Assembly: GCA_028819475.1 (NCBI GenBank)
Contig: JAPPLJ010000005.1
Location: forward strand, 21,899 to 85,898
Direction: 5' to 3'
Source of the DNA: Rhodospirillaceae bacterium
GTDB taxonomy: Bacteria > Pseudomonadota > Alphaproteobacteria > Bin65
Length of the DNA: 64,000 nt
This document shows positions 27,847 through 36,034 of this stretch, in pieces. The notes below the pieces were generated by a model. The model was not told where the DNA came from. It worked only from the letters and a program-made list of their open reading frames with translations, and did not search any database. Position 1 is the stretch's first letter. Each line of letters opens with the position of its first letter. Both the position numbers and the translations under genes were made by a program.

Positions 27847-28803
27847 CTAGAGACCGAGCCAGCCGTCCACCCGCTTGCCGTTCTTCGCGACCCATTCCCT
27901 GGCCACTTCTTCCGGCTTCCGCCGCTTGGCCGCGATCTGGAAAACCAGATTGCTCACCGTATCGGAATCCAGCTTCATGTTGCGCAGGAAGGCGGCGATG
28001 GTCGGCGAACGCTTTTCGAGCGATTTCGACCAGGCGACCTGGACCGCCTTCAGCGCGTCTTCGGTCATCACCTTGGACTTCTTCTTCCAGTCCGCGCTCT
28101 GCTTCGGCTGGACCATGATGTACTTCTTCGGATCGAACTTCGGCTCTTCCAGACGCACGATATCGTACATGTTCCAGATGGCGTGGGGCGAATAGCAGTA
28201 GAAAGCGTAGCCCTGCTTTTTCTTGATGCTGTCGCCGACGCGCGCCGTCATCACGCTCTGCTCGGCGCGGATCGGCTCGATGAACGCCATCAGACCGTAG
28301 TCGCGCACCTTGATCTCGTTGACGTTGGCCGAGGCCCAGCCCGGCGCGCCGATCCAGATCTCGCCCTTGCCGTTGCCGTCGCTGTCCATCGCCTTGGCGA
28401 CATCCGGACGGGTCAGGTCGAAGATCGAGGTCACCTTGTGCTTCTTCGAGAAATCCTTCGAAACGCAGAAGCCCTGGCGGCCGACATAGGGGTTCTTGCT
28501 CAGAACGACCGTCTTCTTCTTCTTGACGTATTCGTTGGTGAAGGTTTCCTGGTTCGGCAGCCAGACGTCCGGATGAATGTCGATCTCGCCCTTGCCGCGG
28601 TCCATGCCGGCGAAGATGCTGGCGTTGGTGCCGGGCACCATGTCCGTCGTGCCGCCCATCTTGGTCTCGACGACGACCTTGATCAGGTTGGCGATCGCCT
28701 TGGCGCCGACCCAGTTCGGTACGCCGATATTGACCGATTCGGCCTGCGCAGGCGCCGCGACGGCCACGATGGCGGCGGCAAGCAGGGTTGCTCTGAATTT
28801 CAT
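27847..28803 (-). CDS. glycine betaine/quaternary amine ABC substrate-binding protein, copy 1
   Basis: Periplasmic OpuAC-type binding protein of 318 residues with a Sec signal peptide (LLAAAIVAVAAPAQA-ES). Mature sequence begins VNIGVPNWVGAKAIANLIKV and contains DIHPDVWLPNQETF, YVGRQGFCVSKDFSKK, IWIGAPGWASANVNEIKVRD and YCYSPHAIWNMYDIV, with aromatic residues suited to a cation-pi box for quaternary ammonium ligands. It is very similar, and equal in length, to copy 2 at 29247-30203. It is followed by a hairpin and then the ATPase and permease genes. The exact substrate (betaine, choline, carnitine or other) cannot be told. Confidence 0.92.
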   Translation of the reverse strand: MKFRATLLAAAIVAVAAPAQAESVNIGVPNWVGAKAIANLIKVVVETKMGGTTDMVPGTNASIFAGMDRGKGEIDIHPDVWLPNQETFTNEYVKKKKTVVLSKNPYVGRQGFCVSKDFSKKHKVTSIFDLTRPDVAKAMDSDGNGKGEIWIGAPGWASANVNEIKVRDYGLMAFIEPIRAEQSVMTARVGDSIKKKQGYAFYCYSPHAIWNMYDIVRLEEPKFDPKKYIMVQPKQSADWKKKSKVMTEDALKAVQVAWSKSLEKRSPTIAAFLRNMKLDSDTVSNLVFQIAAKRRKPEEVAREWVAKNGKRVDGWLGL

Positions 28804-29023
28804 CGATTCCTCCGACTTTGATGGTCGGGCCCCGGCTCATGCCGGATCGTCCCGATCTGAACGCAGGACGGACATCCCTCTGTGCCCGTCTGCAAGCGCT
28901 TTCCATAGACCGGCGCCTCTTCCGGCGACAAGCGATTCCCGGCCGAATTCCCGGCGGACCGGCCGGATTTTACGTCGCATCGAAGGGGCGCGGGGCGCGC
29001 TGACCACGGTGGTGCCGGCCCTG

Positions 29024-29151
29024 TAGGCGCCGAGCGGCAGCAGCCGGGTGACATGCCCCATCTTGCGCCCTTTGCGGGCCTCGGCCCTGCCGTACAGGTG
29101 CAGGTGCATGTCCGGGTCGGTTGCGGCGCCGGCGGTCGGAGTGGCCCTCAT
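29024..29151 (-). pseudogene. chimeric relic: proV 5' codons fused to purK 3' codons (duplication junction)
   Basis: Reading the minus strand from the ATG at 29151 gives MRATPTAGAAT, almost the first 11 residues of the ATPase at 27746 (MRAIPTASAAT), then without a break [19 protein letters not shown] and [11 protein letters not shown], the C-terminus of PurK (30449). The switch point is near 29117-29122, where both parents share TCGG. This is the join left by a tandem duplication that spanned the binding-protein gene. The relic is not expected to be functional. Confidence 0.85.
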
Positions 29152-29186
29152 GGATCGGCGATAGACTGATAGACTGAAAGAAAGCG

Positions 29187-29210
29187 CCATCGGGGCCGGA
29201 GCCCCGATGG
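29187..29210 (-). terminator. GC-rich hairpin after binding protein 2
   Basis: CCATCGGGGC pairs perfectly with GCCCCGATGG around a 4-base loop, followed on the transcribed strand by CGCTTTCTTTC. It is the duplicated counterpart of the hairpin at 27787-27810 and probably ends or attenuates the copy 2 transcript. Confidence 0.55.
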
Positions 29211-29246
29211 CTGCTCATTCTTCTCGGGCGAAAACTGCCTGCGGGC

Positions 29247-30203
29247 CTACAGGCCGAGCCAGCCGTCCACCCGCTTGCCGTTCTTGGCGACCCAGTCCTT
29301 GGCCACGTCGACCGGATTCCGCCTTTTCGCGCCGATCTCGAAGACCATGGCGCTCACCGTCGCCGTGTCCAGCTTCATGTTGCGCAGGAAAGCGACGACG
29401 GTCGGCGCGCGCTTGATCAGCGTCTTCGAGAAGGCGACCCGCATGCTCCGCGGCGCGTCTCCGGTCGTGATCTTCGACTTCTTCTTCCAGTCCGCGCTCA
29501 CCTTGGGCTGGACCATGGTGTACTTCTTCGGATCGTATTTCGGCTCCTTGAGGCGCACGATGTCGAACATGCTCCAGATGGCGTGGGGTGAATAGCAGTA
29601 GAACGCGAAGCCCTGCTTTTTCCGGATGCTGTCGCCGACGCGCGCGAGCGAGACGCTCTCTTCGGCGCGGAACGGATCCATGAACGTCAGCAGCCCGTAG
29701 TCGCGCACCTTGATCTCGTTGGTATTGGTCGAAGCCCAGCCCGGCGCGCCGATCCAGAGCTCGCCCTTGCCGTTGCCGTCCATGTCCGTTGCCTTGGCGA
29801 CTTCCGGACGGGTCAGATCGAAGATCGAGGTTATGTTGTATTTCTTCGAAAAGTCCCTGGTAACGCAAAAGCCGCTTCGGCCGGCGTAGGGGTTCTTGCT
29901 CAGAACGACCGTTTTCTTGTTCTTGACATACAGGTTGACGAAATTTTCCTGGTTCGGCAGCCAGACGTCCGGATGAATGTCGATCTCGCCCTTGCCGCGG
30001 TCCATGCCGGCAAAGATGTTGGCGTTGGTGCCCGGCACCAAGTCGGCCTTGCCCCCGATCTTGGTTTCCACGACCACCTTGATCAGACCGGCGACCGCCT
30101 GGGCGCTGCCCCAGTTCGGATTGCCGATGATGACCGATTCGGCCTGCGCCGGCGCCGCAACGGCCACAAGGGCAGCGGCAATCAGGGTTGGTTTCAGTTT
30201 CAT
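29247..30203 (-). CDS. glycine betaine/quaternary amine ABC substrate-binding protein, copy 2
   Basis: Second OpuAC-type periplasmic binding protein, 318 residues, with signal peptide LIAAALVAVAAPAQA-ES. It parallels copy 1 along its whole length: IIGNPNWGSAQAVAGLIKVV, DIHPDVWLPNQENF, YAGRSGFCVTRDFSKK, LWIGAPGWASTNTNEIKVRD and YCYSPHAIWSMFDIV. Differences cluster at surface positions and in the C-terminal third, so ligand preference may have diverged. It arose by the tandem duplication whose junction lies at about 29120. The ATG at 30203 follows GGAGGAAATCC; the upstream open frame to 30233 lacks a signal-peptide character. Confidence 0.92.
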   Translation of the reverse strand: MKLKPTLIAAALVAVAAPAQAESVIIGNPNWGSAQAVAGLIKVVVETKIGGKADLVPGTNANIFAGMDRGKGEIDIHPDVWLPNQENFVNLYVKNKKTVVLSKNPYAGRSGFCVTRDFSKKYNITSIFDLTRPEVAKATDMDGNGKGELWIGAPGWASTNTNEIKVRDYGLLTFMDPFRAEESVSLARVGDSIRKKQGFAFYCYSPHAIWSMFDIVRLKEPKYDPKKYTMVQPKVSADWKKKSKITTGDAPRSMRVAFSKTLIKRAPTVVAFLRNMKLDTATVSAMVFEIGAKRRNPVDVAKDWVAKNGKRVDGWLGL

Positions 30204-30448
30204 GGATTTCCTCCGCTGATAACGTGATGACACCGACGATCCGAGTTCTTTTCGCCCGGATCGCCGATCGGATCTCCCTCCTTGCGCCGACGGCCGCCCC
30301 GGGATTGCGTTGCCCCGAGCGGCACGATCATGCGAAGGGCAACAGTACGAAATTTTCTATAAATTGTGCGTGTAATATTTGACTATTTCAGTATCGATTT
30401 AATAAATTTTTGCCGACCAGGCGCCGCTGCGTAATCGGTGCGGACGTA
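30204..30448 (-). promoter_or_regulatory. AT-rich leader of binding protein 2
   Basis: This gap after purK is markedly AT-rich at 30345-30415, unlike anything nearby, and contains candidate -10 boxes (TTTATA and AATATT on the minus strand). It probably holds the promoter of the transport genes, separating them from purEK. No specific operator or riboswitch could be recognised. Confidence 0.35.
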
Positions 30449-31561
30449 CTATCCGTTGCCGTCCGCAATGTGGGCGCCGAGCGGGAGCAGCCGGGTGACA
30501 TGGCCCATCTTGCGCCCTTCGCGGGCCTCGGCCTTGCCGTACAGGTGCAGGTGCATGTCCGGGTCGGCGACCGGCTCTGCCCAATCGTCCGCTTCGGCCC
30601 CCAGAAGATTGGTCATGGTCGCATCGTGCCGGCGGGCGGGATCGCCGAGCGGCAGGCCGCAGACTGCCCGGACCAACTGCTCGAACTGGCTCGTGCGGCA
30701 GGCCTCGATCGTCCAGTGGCCCGAATTGTGCGGCCGCGGCGCCATCTCGTTGACCAGCAGTCCCGCCTCCGGCGACCAGAAGAACTCGACCGCGAGCAGG
30801 CCGACGAGCGACAGGCGCCCGGCGAGCCGGCGGGCCGCTTCCTGCGCCTCCGCCCGCACGGCTTCGGCGATGCGCGCGGGCGCCCGGGTCGTGCGCAGGA
30901 TATGGTTTTCATGCGCGTTCTCGACCGCGTCGAACGCCCGGATTTCGCCATCGGGCGACCGCGCGGCGATCACCGACAGTTCCATTTCGAACGGGCAAAC
31001 GGCTTCGGCGATCAGGGAGTCGCCGAGGTCCCGGCAGGCCCTTTCCGCCTCTTCGGGGCTGTCGACGCGGCGCTGGCCCTTGCCGTCGTACCCCATGCGC
31101 CGGGTCTTCAGGATGGCCGGGAACCCGACCGTTTCGCGCATGGCGGAAAGGTCGCCGCCCTCGATGGCGGCGAAGGCGACGGTCGCGAGCCCCGCCTCGT
31201 GCGCCAGCGTCTTTTCCTTCAGCCGGTCCTGGGTGACGGCGAGAACGCGTTCGTCCGGCGCGGTCGGCACCCGCGCCGCCAGCGCCGCGACGGCCTGCGC
31301 CGGCACATTCTCGAACTCGAGCGTGACGACGTCGGCGAGATCGGCCAGGCGGGCGAGCGCCGCGGCATCGTCATACGGGGCGACGACGGTTCGCCACGCG
31401 ACCTGCGAAGCCGGGCTGTCTTCCTCCGGCGTCAGGACCGCGCAGCGGTAGCCCAGCGGCGCCGCGGCCAGCGCGATCATCCGGCCGAGCTGGCCGCCGC
31501 CGAGGATGCCGATGACGCTGCCCGGCGGCACGGGCTTTCCGCGCTGGACGGCTGCCGTCAA
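30449..31561 (-). CDS. purK: N5-carboxyaminoimidazole ribonucleotide synthase
   Basis: ATP-grasp enzyme of purine synthesis converting AIR and bicarbonate to N5-CAIR. The 370-residue protein has [20 protein letters not shown] at the N-terminus, [17 protein letters not shown] (ATP-grasp), [25 protein letters not shown] metal site ([14 protein letters not shown]) and [18 protein letters not shown] at 31561 that overlaps the purE stop (TTGA) is the likely start, giving [11 protein letters not shown]. Its last ~33 codons are duplicated at 29024-29120. Standard purE-purK pair. Confidence 0.93.
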   Translation of the reverse strand: MTAAVQRGKPVPPGSVIGILGGGQLGRMIALAAAPLGYRCAVLTPEEDSPASQVAWRTVVAPYDDAAALARLADLADVVTLEFENVPAQAVAALAARVPTAPDERVLAVTQDRLKEKTLAHEAGLATVAFAAIEGGDLSAMRETVGFPAILKTRRMGYDGKGQRRVDSPEEAERACRDLGDSLIAEAVCPFEMELSVIAARSPDGEIRAFDAVENAHENHILRTTRAPARIAEAVRAEAQEAARRLAGRLSLVGLLAVEFFWSPEAGLLVNEMAPRPHNSGHWTIEACRTSQFEQLVRAVCGLPLGDPARRHDATMTNLLGAEADDWAEPVADPDMHLHLYGKAEAREGRKMGHVTRLLPLGAHIADGNG

Positions 31562-32046
31562 GCCGGGGTTTCGGCGACGGCGTCGGTCTGGGCCTGCCGC
31601 CACGCCGCAAGCGCCGCATCGATCCGCGCGTCGCCGAGCGCGAGGATCGCCGCCGCCAGCAGGCCGGCATTCTTCGCCCCGGCCTTGCCGATGGCGAGCG
31701 TCCCGACCGGCACGCCGCCGGGCATCTGCACGATGGAATGGAGGGAATCGACGCCGGAGAGAGCAGCCGAGGAAACCGGCACGCCGAGCACGGGCAGCGT
31801 GGTCAGCGAGGCGATCATGCCCGGCAGGTGGGCCGCACCGCCGGCGCCGGCGACGATCACTTTCACGCCGGCGTCCTTCGCGCCTTTCGCGAAGGCGTAG
31901 AGCCGGTCGGGCGTCCGGTGCGCCGAGACGATCCGGACGTCGGCGGTCACGCCGAGTTCGGCCAGGACGTCCCGGGCCTCCCGCATCGTTTCCCAGTCGG
32001 ACTGGCTGCCCATGACGATGGCCACCGGCGGCGGGGTGCTATCCAT
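31558..32046 (-). CDS. purE: N5-carboxyaminoimidazole ribonucleotide mutase
   Basis: Octameric purine-synthesis enzyme that converts N5-CAIR to CAIR. The 162 residues include [12 protein letters not shown], the [14 protein letters not shown] site, [18 protein letters not shown] and VLGVPV plus [18 protein letters not shown], all hallmarks of class I PurE. It is transcribed just ahead of purK, with which it overlaps by four bases. Confidence 0.95.
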   Translation of the reverse strand: MDSTPPPVAIVMGSQSDWETMREARDVLAELGVTADVRIVSAHRTPDRLYAFAKGAKDAGVKVIVAGAGGAAHLPGMIASLTTLPVLGVPVSSAALSGVDSLHSIVQMPGGVPVGTLAIGKAGAKNAGLLAAAILALGDARIDAALAAWRQAQTDAVAETPA

Positions 32047-32278
32047 GGTCCTGTTGCGATCCGTCTCAAAGGAAGCCGCGGATTATAGGCCGCGCCGGGC
32101 CGGGAGCAACCGATCATGGCCGCCCGCGCCGATTTCAGGCGCTTTCCGATTTGACATCTGCGCAAAATGTTCCCACAGTGTTCACAGCAGCTGCCGGTTG
32201 TCGTATTCGTCGGGACAGCGGCCCGAGCAGCGGTGCAACGGTTCTTGTTCGGCACTGGCGGACCCCTATAATCGAACC

Positions 32279-32683
32279 ATGACCGAGGCGATCGCATTCG
32301 ACACCCACCGCTTCGTCAAACGCCTGACTGAGAGCGGCTTCACCGAGAGGCAGGCCGAGACCCTGGCTGAGGAGCATGTTGCCCTGCTCAACGCCAATCT
32401 CGCGACCAAGGCGGATGTCGCGGCTCTCCAGACAGACACCGCTCAAGTAGAGGCAACTCTCAAGGCCGACATCGCTCAAGTAGAGGCGGCTCTCAAGGCC
32501 GACATCGCTCAAGTAGAGGCGACTCTCAAGGCCGACATCGCTCAAGTAGAGGCGACTCTCAAGGCCGACATCGCTCAAGTAGAGGCCCGCATCGAGGCGG
32601 TGAAGGCCGACTTGCTGAAATGGATGTTTGGCGCGCTGATCGCCCAGGGCGGGCTGATTGTCGCCTTGGTGAAATTGCTGTAG
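32279..32683 (+). CDS. coiled-coil protein with 11-residue repeats and C-terminal membrane helix (DUF1640-like)
   Basis: A 134-residue protein built as helical head (FDTHRFVKRLTESGFTERQA), repeated coiled coil, and one C-terminal transmembrane helix (MFGALIAQGGLIVALVKLL). The head and layout match DUF1640/CCDC90-like proteins, a family of uncertain role related to mitochondrial MCUR1. The rod is nearly perfect repeats of LKADIAQVEAT, period 11 residues (33 bases), about four and a half copies. Hendecad repeats form a nearly straight coiled coil. Start at the ATG 32279. Confidence 0.75.
   Translation: MTEAIAFDTHRFVKRLTESGFTERQAETLAEEHVALLNANLATKADVAALQTDTAQVEATLKADIAQVEAALKADIAQVEATLKADIAQVEATLKADIAQVEARIEAVKADLLKWMFGALIAQGGLIVALVKLL
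32441..32593 (+). repeat. 33-bp in-frame tandem repeat inside the coiled-coil gene
   Basis: GCTCAAGTAGAGGC starts at 32441, 32474, 32507, 32540 and 32573, an exact 33-base period; copies differ at two or three bases. Each unit encodes one coiled-coil hendecad (IAQVEATLKAD). The near identity at DNA level, including silent positions, points to recent copy-number change. Confidence 0.9.
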
Positions 32684-32689
32684 GGCAGC

Positions 32690-32898
32690 GCCTTTCCCCG
32701 AACCCGTCGAATCGGATTGGGCCTGGCTGGACGCCATTGCCGGCGAATTTTCCTCCGACTTCTTCGTCGACGGACGGAGCCAGCCCGAACTGCCGCGCCG
32801 TCCCGGGCCCGACGGCGCGACCGAGTGATGCGTTACCTGCTCGACACCAACGCCCGCGTCGCGCTGCTCAACGCCGCTTCGCCATGCCTTCAACACCC
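32690..32898 (+). pseudogene. VapBC toxin-antitoxin remnant
   Basis: From about 32690 a frame with no start reads PFPEPVESDWAWLDAIAGEF and then FFVDGRSQPELPRRPG, the C-terminus of an AbrB-type VapB antitoxin. Its TGA at 32826 overlaps an ATG at 32828 (TGATG) that begins MRYLLDTNARVALLNAAS, the first strand of a VapC PIN nuclease. Homology stops after about 18 residues, where the ydcH gene of the opposite strand begins. Both genes are incomplete, so the module is dead. Confidence 0.65.
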
Positions 32899-33132
32899 TC
32901 ACGCGATGATGTCGGGCAGCAGTTCGCTTTCCAGCCGGTTGATCTGGTCGCGCAGGGCAAGCTTGCGCTTCTTGAGGCGCTGCATGCGGAGCTGGTCGAA
33001 CGGCGCTTCCTCGTTCACCCGGGCGATCATGTCGTCCAGGTCGCGGTGTTCGACGCGCAACTCCTCCAGCTTGCGCCGGATCGCGGCCTGGGACTCCGCG
33101 CCGTCGTCGCCGCTGTTCGTGTCGTCGGCCAT
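32899..33132 (-). CDS. YdcH-family (DUF465) small protein
   Basis: A 77-residue, mostly helical DUF465 protein of unknown function. The family pattern is IRRKLEELRVEHRDLDDMIA followed by DQLRMQRLKKRKLALRDQI, ending in LESELLPDIIA. Such proteins are widespread small helical hairpins in proteobacteria. A second, shorter member lies nearby on the other strand at 33882-34049. Confidence 0.85.
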   Translation of the reverse strand: MADDTNSGDDGAESQAAIRRKLEELRVEHRDLDDMIARVNEEAPFDQLRMQRLKKRKLALRDQINRLESELLPDIIA

Positions 33133-33212
33133 GGCCTCTCTCCGGGATTGAGACTACCCTTTTCCGGCCCGAAAGTGAAGCGAACGAACGCGGCGGCACG
33201 GCAGGCAGGCCC

Positions 33213-33785
33213 ATGCAGTTTCCCGATCATCCGTTCTGGGATTTTTCCCTCGCCACCTATGGTCGGGACGGGGTTGCCGACGCCTGCATCGCGCTCCAGG
33301 AGGCGCACGGCGCGGACGTCAACATCCTGCTGTTCTGCGCCTGGACCGGCCGCAACGGCGCGCGCCTCGACCGGGCGCAGATCGAGGCCGCGTGCAGCGC
33401 GGTCCGCGGCTGGCACAAGGAGGTCGTCAGGCCTTTGCGTTCGGTGCGCCGGCGCCTGAAATCGCCGCTCGACGGCAGCCCGCCGTCCGAACTGCAGGCG
33501 GCCCTGCGCGCCCGGATCCAGAAGATCGAGATCGACGCCGAGCATATCGAACAGCTGCGGCTGGCCGCCCTCGCCGACGCTCCCGGATTCGGCGGCTTCG
33601 GCGATTTCGGCGCTTCCGGCGCTTCCGGCGCGGCGCCGCTGGACAGCGCGGCGGCGCGTGCCAATATGGAAGCGTATCTCTCGGTTCTCGGATCGGGAGC
33701 CGGCGCAGAGACCGATGCCGCGGAGACAGAGGCCGCCTTGGCCGCCATCGCAGCCGCGGCCTGCCGCAGCGATACCGGCCGGTAA
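33213..33785 (+). CDS. TIGR02444-family protein
   Basis: A 190-residue protein matching the TIGR02444 group from its N-terminal half: PFWDFSLATYGRDGVADACI, LQEAHGADVNILLFCAWTG and VRGWHKEVVRPLRSVRRRLK. The rest is a Gly/Phe/Ser/Ala low-complexity linker (FGGFGDFGASGASGAAP) and a short helical tail. Role unknown. It is divergent from the upstream ydcH-like gene. Confidence 0.85.
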   Translation: MQFPDHPFWDFSLATYGRDGVADACIALQEAHGADVNILLFCAWTGRNGARLDRAQIEAACSAVRGWHKEVVRPLRSVRRRLKSPLDGSPPSELQAALRARIQKIEIDAEHIEQLRLAALADAPGFGGFGDFGASGASGAAPLDSAAARANMEAYLSVLGSGAGAETDAAETEAALAAIAAAACRSDTGR

Positions 33786-33881
33786 CGGAGCTCCCGAACC
33801 GCTGGATTGCGGCGGCGGCGTCTGTTAAATTCTGCTGCCGATGTCATACGGATGTCACATGGATTTCACATGGAGGTGCCC

Positions 33882-34049
33882 ATGTCCGTCGATCCCCGGA
33901 TCGAAGCATTGAAAGCCCGTCATCATACCCTTGAGCAGTCCATCGCAGACGAGGAAGCCCGCCCCCTTCCGAACGATCTGCATATCGCCGAGCTGAAGAA
34001 GCAGAAGCTCCGCATCAAGGACGAAATCGCCATGTTGAGCAGCGCCTGA
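33882..34049 (+). CDS. YdcH-family (DUF465) small protein, short form
   Basis: A 55-residue helical protein, MSVDPRIEALKARHHTLEQS to IAELKKQKLRIKDEIAML, clearly of the YdcH/DUF465 type. GGAGG at 33872-33876 is well placed for the ATG at 33882; the frame is open to 33807 but the added residues are not family-like. Function unknown. Confidence 0.88.
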   Translation: MSVDPRIEALKARHHTLEQSIADEEARPLPNDLHIAELKKQKLRIKDEIAMLSSA

Positions 34050-34120
34050 CGGCGCTGATTTACTGTCCGGCCGGTCCCCGGCGGCCGCAGCGGTCGCGGC
34101 TGCGGCGCTGTCGCACGAAT

Positions 34121-34373
34121 CCCCCTGGCTTCCTCTACGAAAGGCTGCGCCCGTCCGCGACGCTATTCCTCCCCCTCTTCAGAGGGGGAGGCCAGGTGGG
34201 GGTGCCGTGGCGCATATGTCCGTAGCGGGGCGCGCTTCGCCGCAAGGCGACTCCGACGACGGCCCGAGACACCCCCATCCCCTCCGCTTCGCTCCGGGAC
34301 TTCCCCCTCTGAAGAGGGGGAAGGATAGAATTGCGGCGTGAAGCCATTTCGCAGAGAAATTCCAGGCGAAGGG
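34121..34373. repeat. miniature palindromic repeat element, intact copy
   Basis: This gap of 337 bases between a ydcH-like gene and an acyl-CoA synthetase is filled by a nested palindrome. Outer ends: CCCCCTGGCTTCCTCTACGA at 34121 against the complement of TTTCGCAGAGAAATTCCAGG near 34348. Inner arms: CCCCCTCTTCAGAGGGGG around 34175 and CCCCCTCTGAAGAGGGGG around 34306. The same outer and inner motifs bound the copy that the transposon entered at 42.1/45.2 kb. It encodes no protein and resembles a MITE-type or REP-type element. Confidence 0.75.
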
Positions 34374-34386
34374 ATTTCAGCCCGGC

Positions 34387-36015
34387 TCAGCGCGGGCTTT
34401 CGGCCGGCGCTCCGGAGCGTGCCAACGCATCCAGACGCGCTTGGGCCAACTGCTGGAGCTTGCGGCGCTGGACCTTGGTTCCGTTGGGGCTGGGCGTCGT
34501 CGGGAATTCCGCGATCTCCCAGACGGCAACCGGCGCCTTGTAGGCGGCGAGCCCGGCCCGGCAATGGTCGATCACCGCCGCCGCCGAAACCTTCGCGCCC
34601 GCTTCGGGGATGACGAAGGCGGCGCAGCGGGGTTTGCCGCCGGCCGTGACGCCGACGACCTGCGATGCGGCGACCCCCGCCACTTCGTCGATCCGGGCCA
34701 TGATCTCTTCCGGCGCGACCAGGAAGCCGCCGAGCCGCAGGGCGTCGCCCATGCGGGCGAGGAACACGAAGCCGGTCTCGTCCAGGTAGCCGGCGTCTCC
34801 CGTGCGCAGGAAGCCGTCATTGTCGAACGCTTCGGCGGTCGCTTCGGGATTGCCGAAATAACCGAGCATCCGGTTCGGCGTGCGGATTTCCAGGGCGCCG
34901 GTTTCCCCCTCGCCCAAGAGTGCGCCGGACGCCGGGTCGCGCACCCGGACGGCGGTCGCCGCGCAGACCGGCCGCCCTGCCCCCTTGATCCGCTGTCCGC
35001 GCGGCGCATCGGGCGGCTGGGCGGCGAACAGGGCCATCACCTCGCTCATGCCGTAGAGGCCGACCAGCGGCACGCCGTGGGCCTCGCAGCGGTCCATCAG
35101 CGCGCCGGGATCGCCGTTGAAGGCGGCGAAGCCGGCCATGCGCAGGCTGCGCAGCGCCGTCCGGTCCGCGTCGAGATCGAGCATGGCGTGGAGCATGTCG
35201 TCGGTCGCGACCAGGTGGGTGATGCGCCGGCCGCGAATCGCCGCGACGCTCGTTTCCGCGGAAAAGCTCTCCTCCAGCAGCATCGGGCGGCCCGCGGCGA
35301 CGGCCGCCAGGGCCCAGCAGAAGCCGAAGACGCCGCACAGGGGCAGCGTCTGGAGCAGCGGCGATGCATCGTCGGTCATCCCGAAAGCCCGGATCACATC
35401 CATTGCGTGGCGGGTCACGCTCCGCTGGCTGTGCAGGACGAATTTCGGTTTGTCGGTCGTGCCCGAGGTCGTGAAGATGGCGACGCCGGCCTCCGGCAGC
35501 CCGTCGCTGCCGAGCAAAGGCAGGTCCGACGCCGCGCCGCGGTCCATGAATTCGCCGAATCCCATTGCCGGAATGTCGCCGAGTTGCGCGGGACCGCCTT
35601 CGCCCCCCGCCGGGAACACCGACACCACGGCGGCAAGCGAATCCACGTCCGCCGGATCGACCCCGGCGAGGATCGCCGGAAAATCGATGCCGCGGAAATC
35701 CGGCCACAGGAACAGCGCCTTCGCCCCGGACCGGCCGACGATGTCGGCAACCTCGGCGCTGCGGTAGCGCGTGTTGACCATGACCGCGATCGCGCCGATC
35801 CGGGCGGCGGCGATGAACAGCGCGAACCATTCCGGGCAGTTCGGCAGCCAGAGCGCGATCCGGTCGCCCGGCGCGACGCCGAGGCGGATCAGCGCCCGGG
35901 CCGCGTCGTCGGCCTGCTGCACCAAATCCGCGATGCCCGTCGTTTGTCCGCGGAACGTAACCTGCGTCGCCGAGGCGGCGCAGAACGCGGGGATCGACGC
36001 GCCCGGCGCGGTCAT
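34387..36015 (-). CDS. AMP-forming acyl-CoA synthetase, class I adenylate-forming
   Basis: A 542-residue enzyme that activates an unknown carboxylic acid as acyl-CoA. Motifs in order: DRIALWLPNCPEWFALFIAA, the phosphate loop IFTTSGTTDKPKF, LYGMSEVMALFA (A5), and the C-terminal lid with LRTGDAGYLDETGFVFLARM, DALRLGGFLVAPEEIMARID and NGTKVQRRKL carrying the catalytic lysine. It lies 19 bases downstream of another synthetase gene on the same strand, so they are co-transcribed. Substrate class cannot be read. Confidence 0.88.
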   Translation of the reverse strand: MTAPGASIPAFCAASATQVTFRGQTTGIADLVQQADDAARALIRLGVAPGDRIALWLPNCPEWFALFIAAARIGAIAVMVNTRYRSAEVADIVGRSGAKALFLWPDFRGIDFPAILAGVDPADVDSLAAVVSVFPAGGEGGPAQLGDIPAMGFGEFMDRGAASDLPLLGSDGLPEAGVAIFTTSGTTDKPKFVLHSQRSVTRHAMDVIRAFGMTDDASPLLQTLPLCGVFGFCWALAAVAAGRPMLLEESFSAETSVAAIRGRRITHLVATDDMLHAMLDLDADRTALRSLRMAGFAAFNGDPGALMDRCEAHGVPLVGLYGMSEVMALFAAQPPDAPRGQRIKGAGRPVCAATAVRVRDPASGALLGEGETGALEIRTPNRMLGYFGNPEATAEAFDNDGFLRTGDAGYLDETGFVFLARMGDALRLGGFLVAPEEIMARIDEVAGVAASQVVGVTAGGKPRCAAFVIPEAGAKVSAAAVIDHCRAGLAAYKAPVAVWEIAEFPTTPSPNGTKVQRRKLQQLAQARLDALARSGAPAESPR

Positions 36016-36034
36016 CGGAGCCGGAGCGCCCGCC

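Larger units (their letters stand above)
28804..29246. other. 443-base gap between duplicated binding-protein genes
   Basis: Besides the purK/proV junction relic at 29024-29151 and the hairpin at 29187-29210 (listed separately), the stretch 28804-29023 is the leader of binding protein 1. It has no obvious similarity to the leader of copy 2 beyond the ribosome-site region (AGGAAATC/GGAGGAATC). A frame at 28837-29151 runs through it only because the fused relic stays open; it is not a real gene. Confidence 0.6.

Noticed and set aside
28804..29023. A riboswitch or osmoregulatory RNA in the binding-protein leader
   Set aside because: No known riboswitch core or conserved stem set was recognisable by eye.
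28837..29190. A 117-residue minus-strand frame between the binding-protein genes
   Set aside because: It is the duplication junction (proV start fused to purK end) reading on into the leader of copy 1, not a functional gene.
32441..32593. CRISPR-like array
   Set aside because: The repeats are contiguous, in frame and encode a coiled coil; there are no unique spacers and no cas genes.
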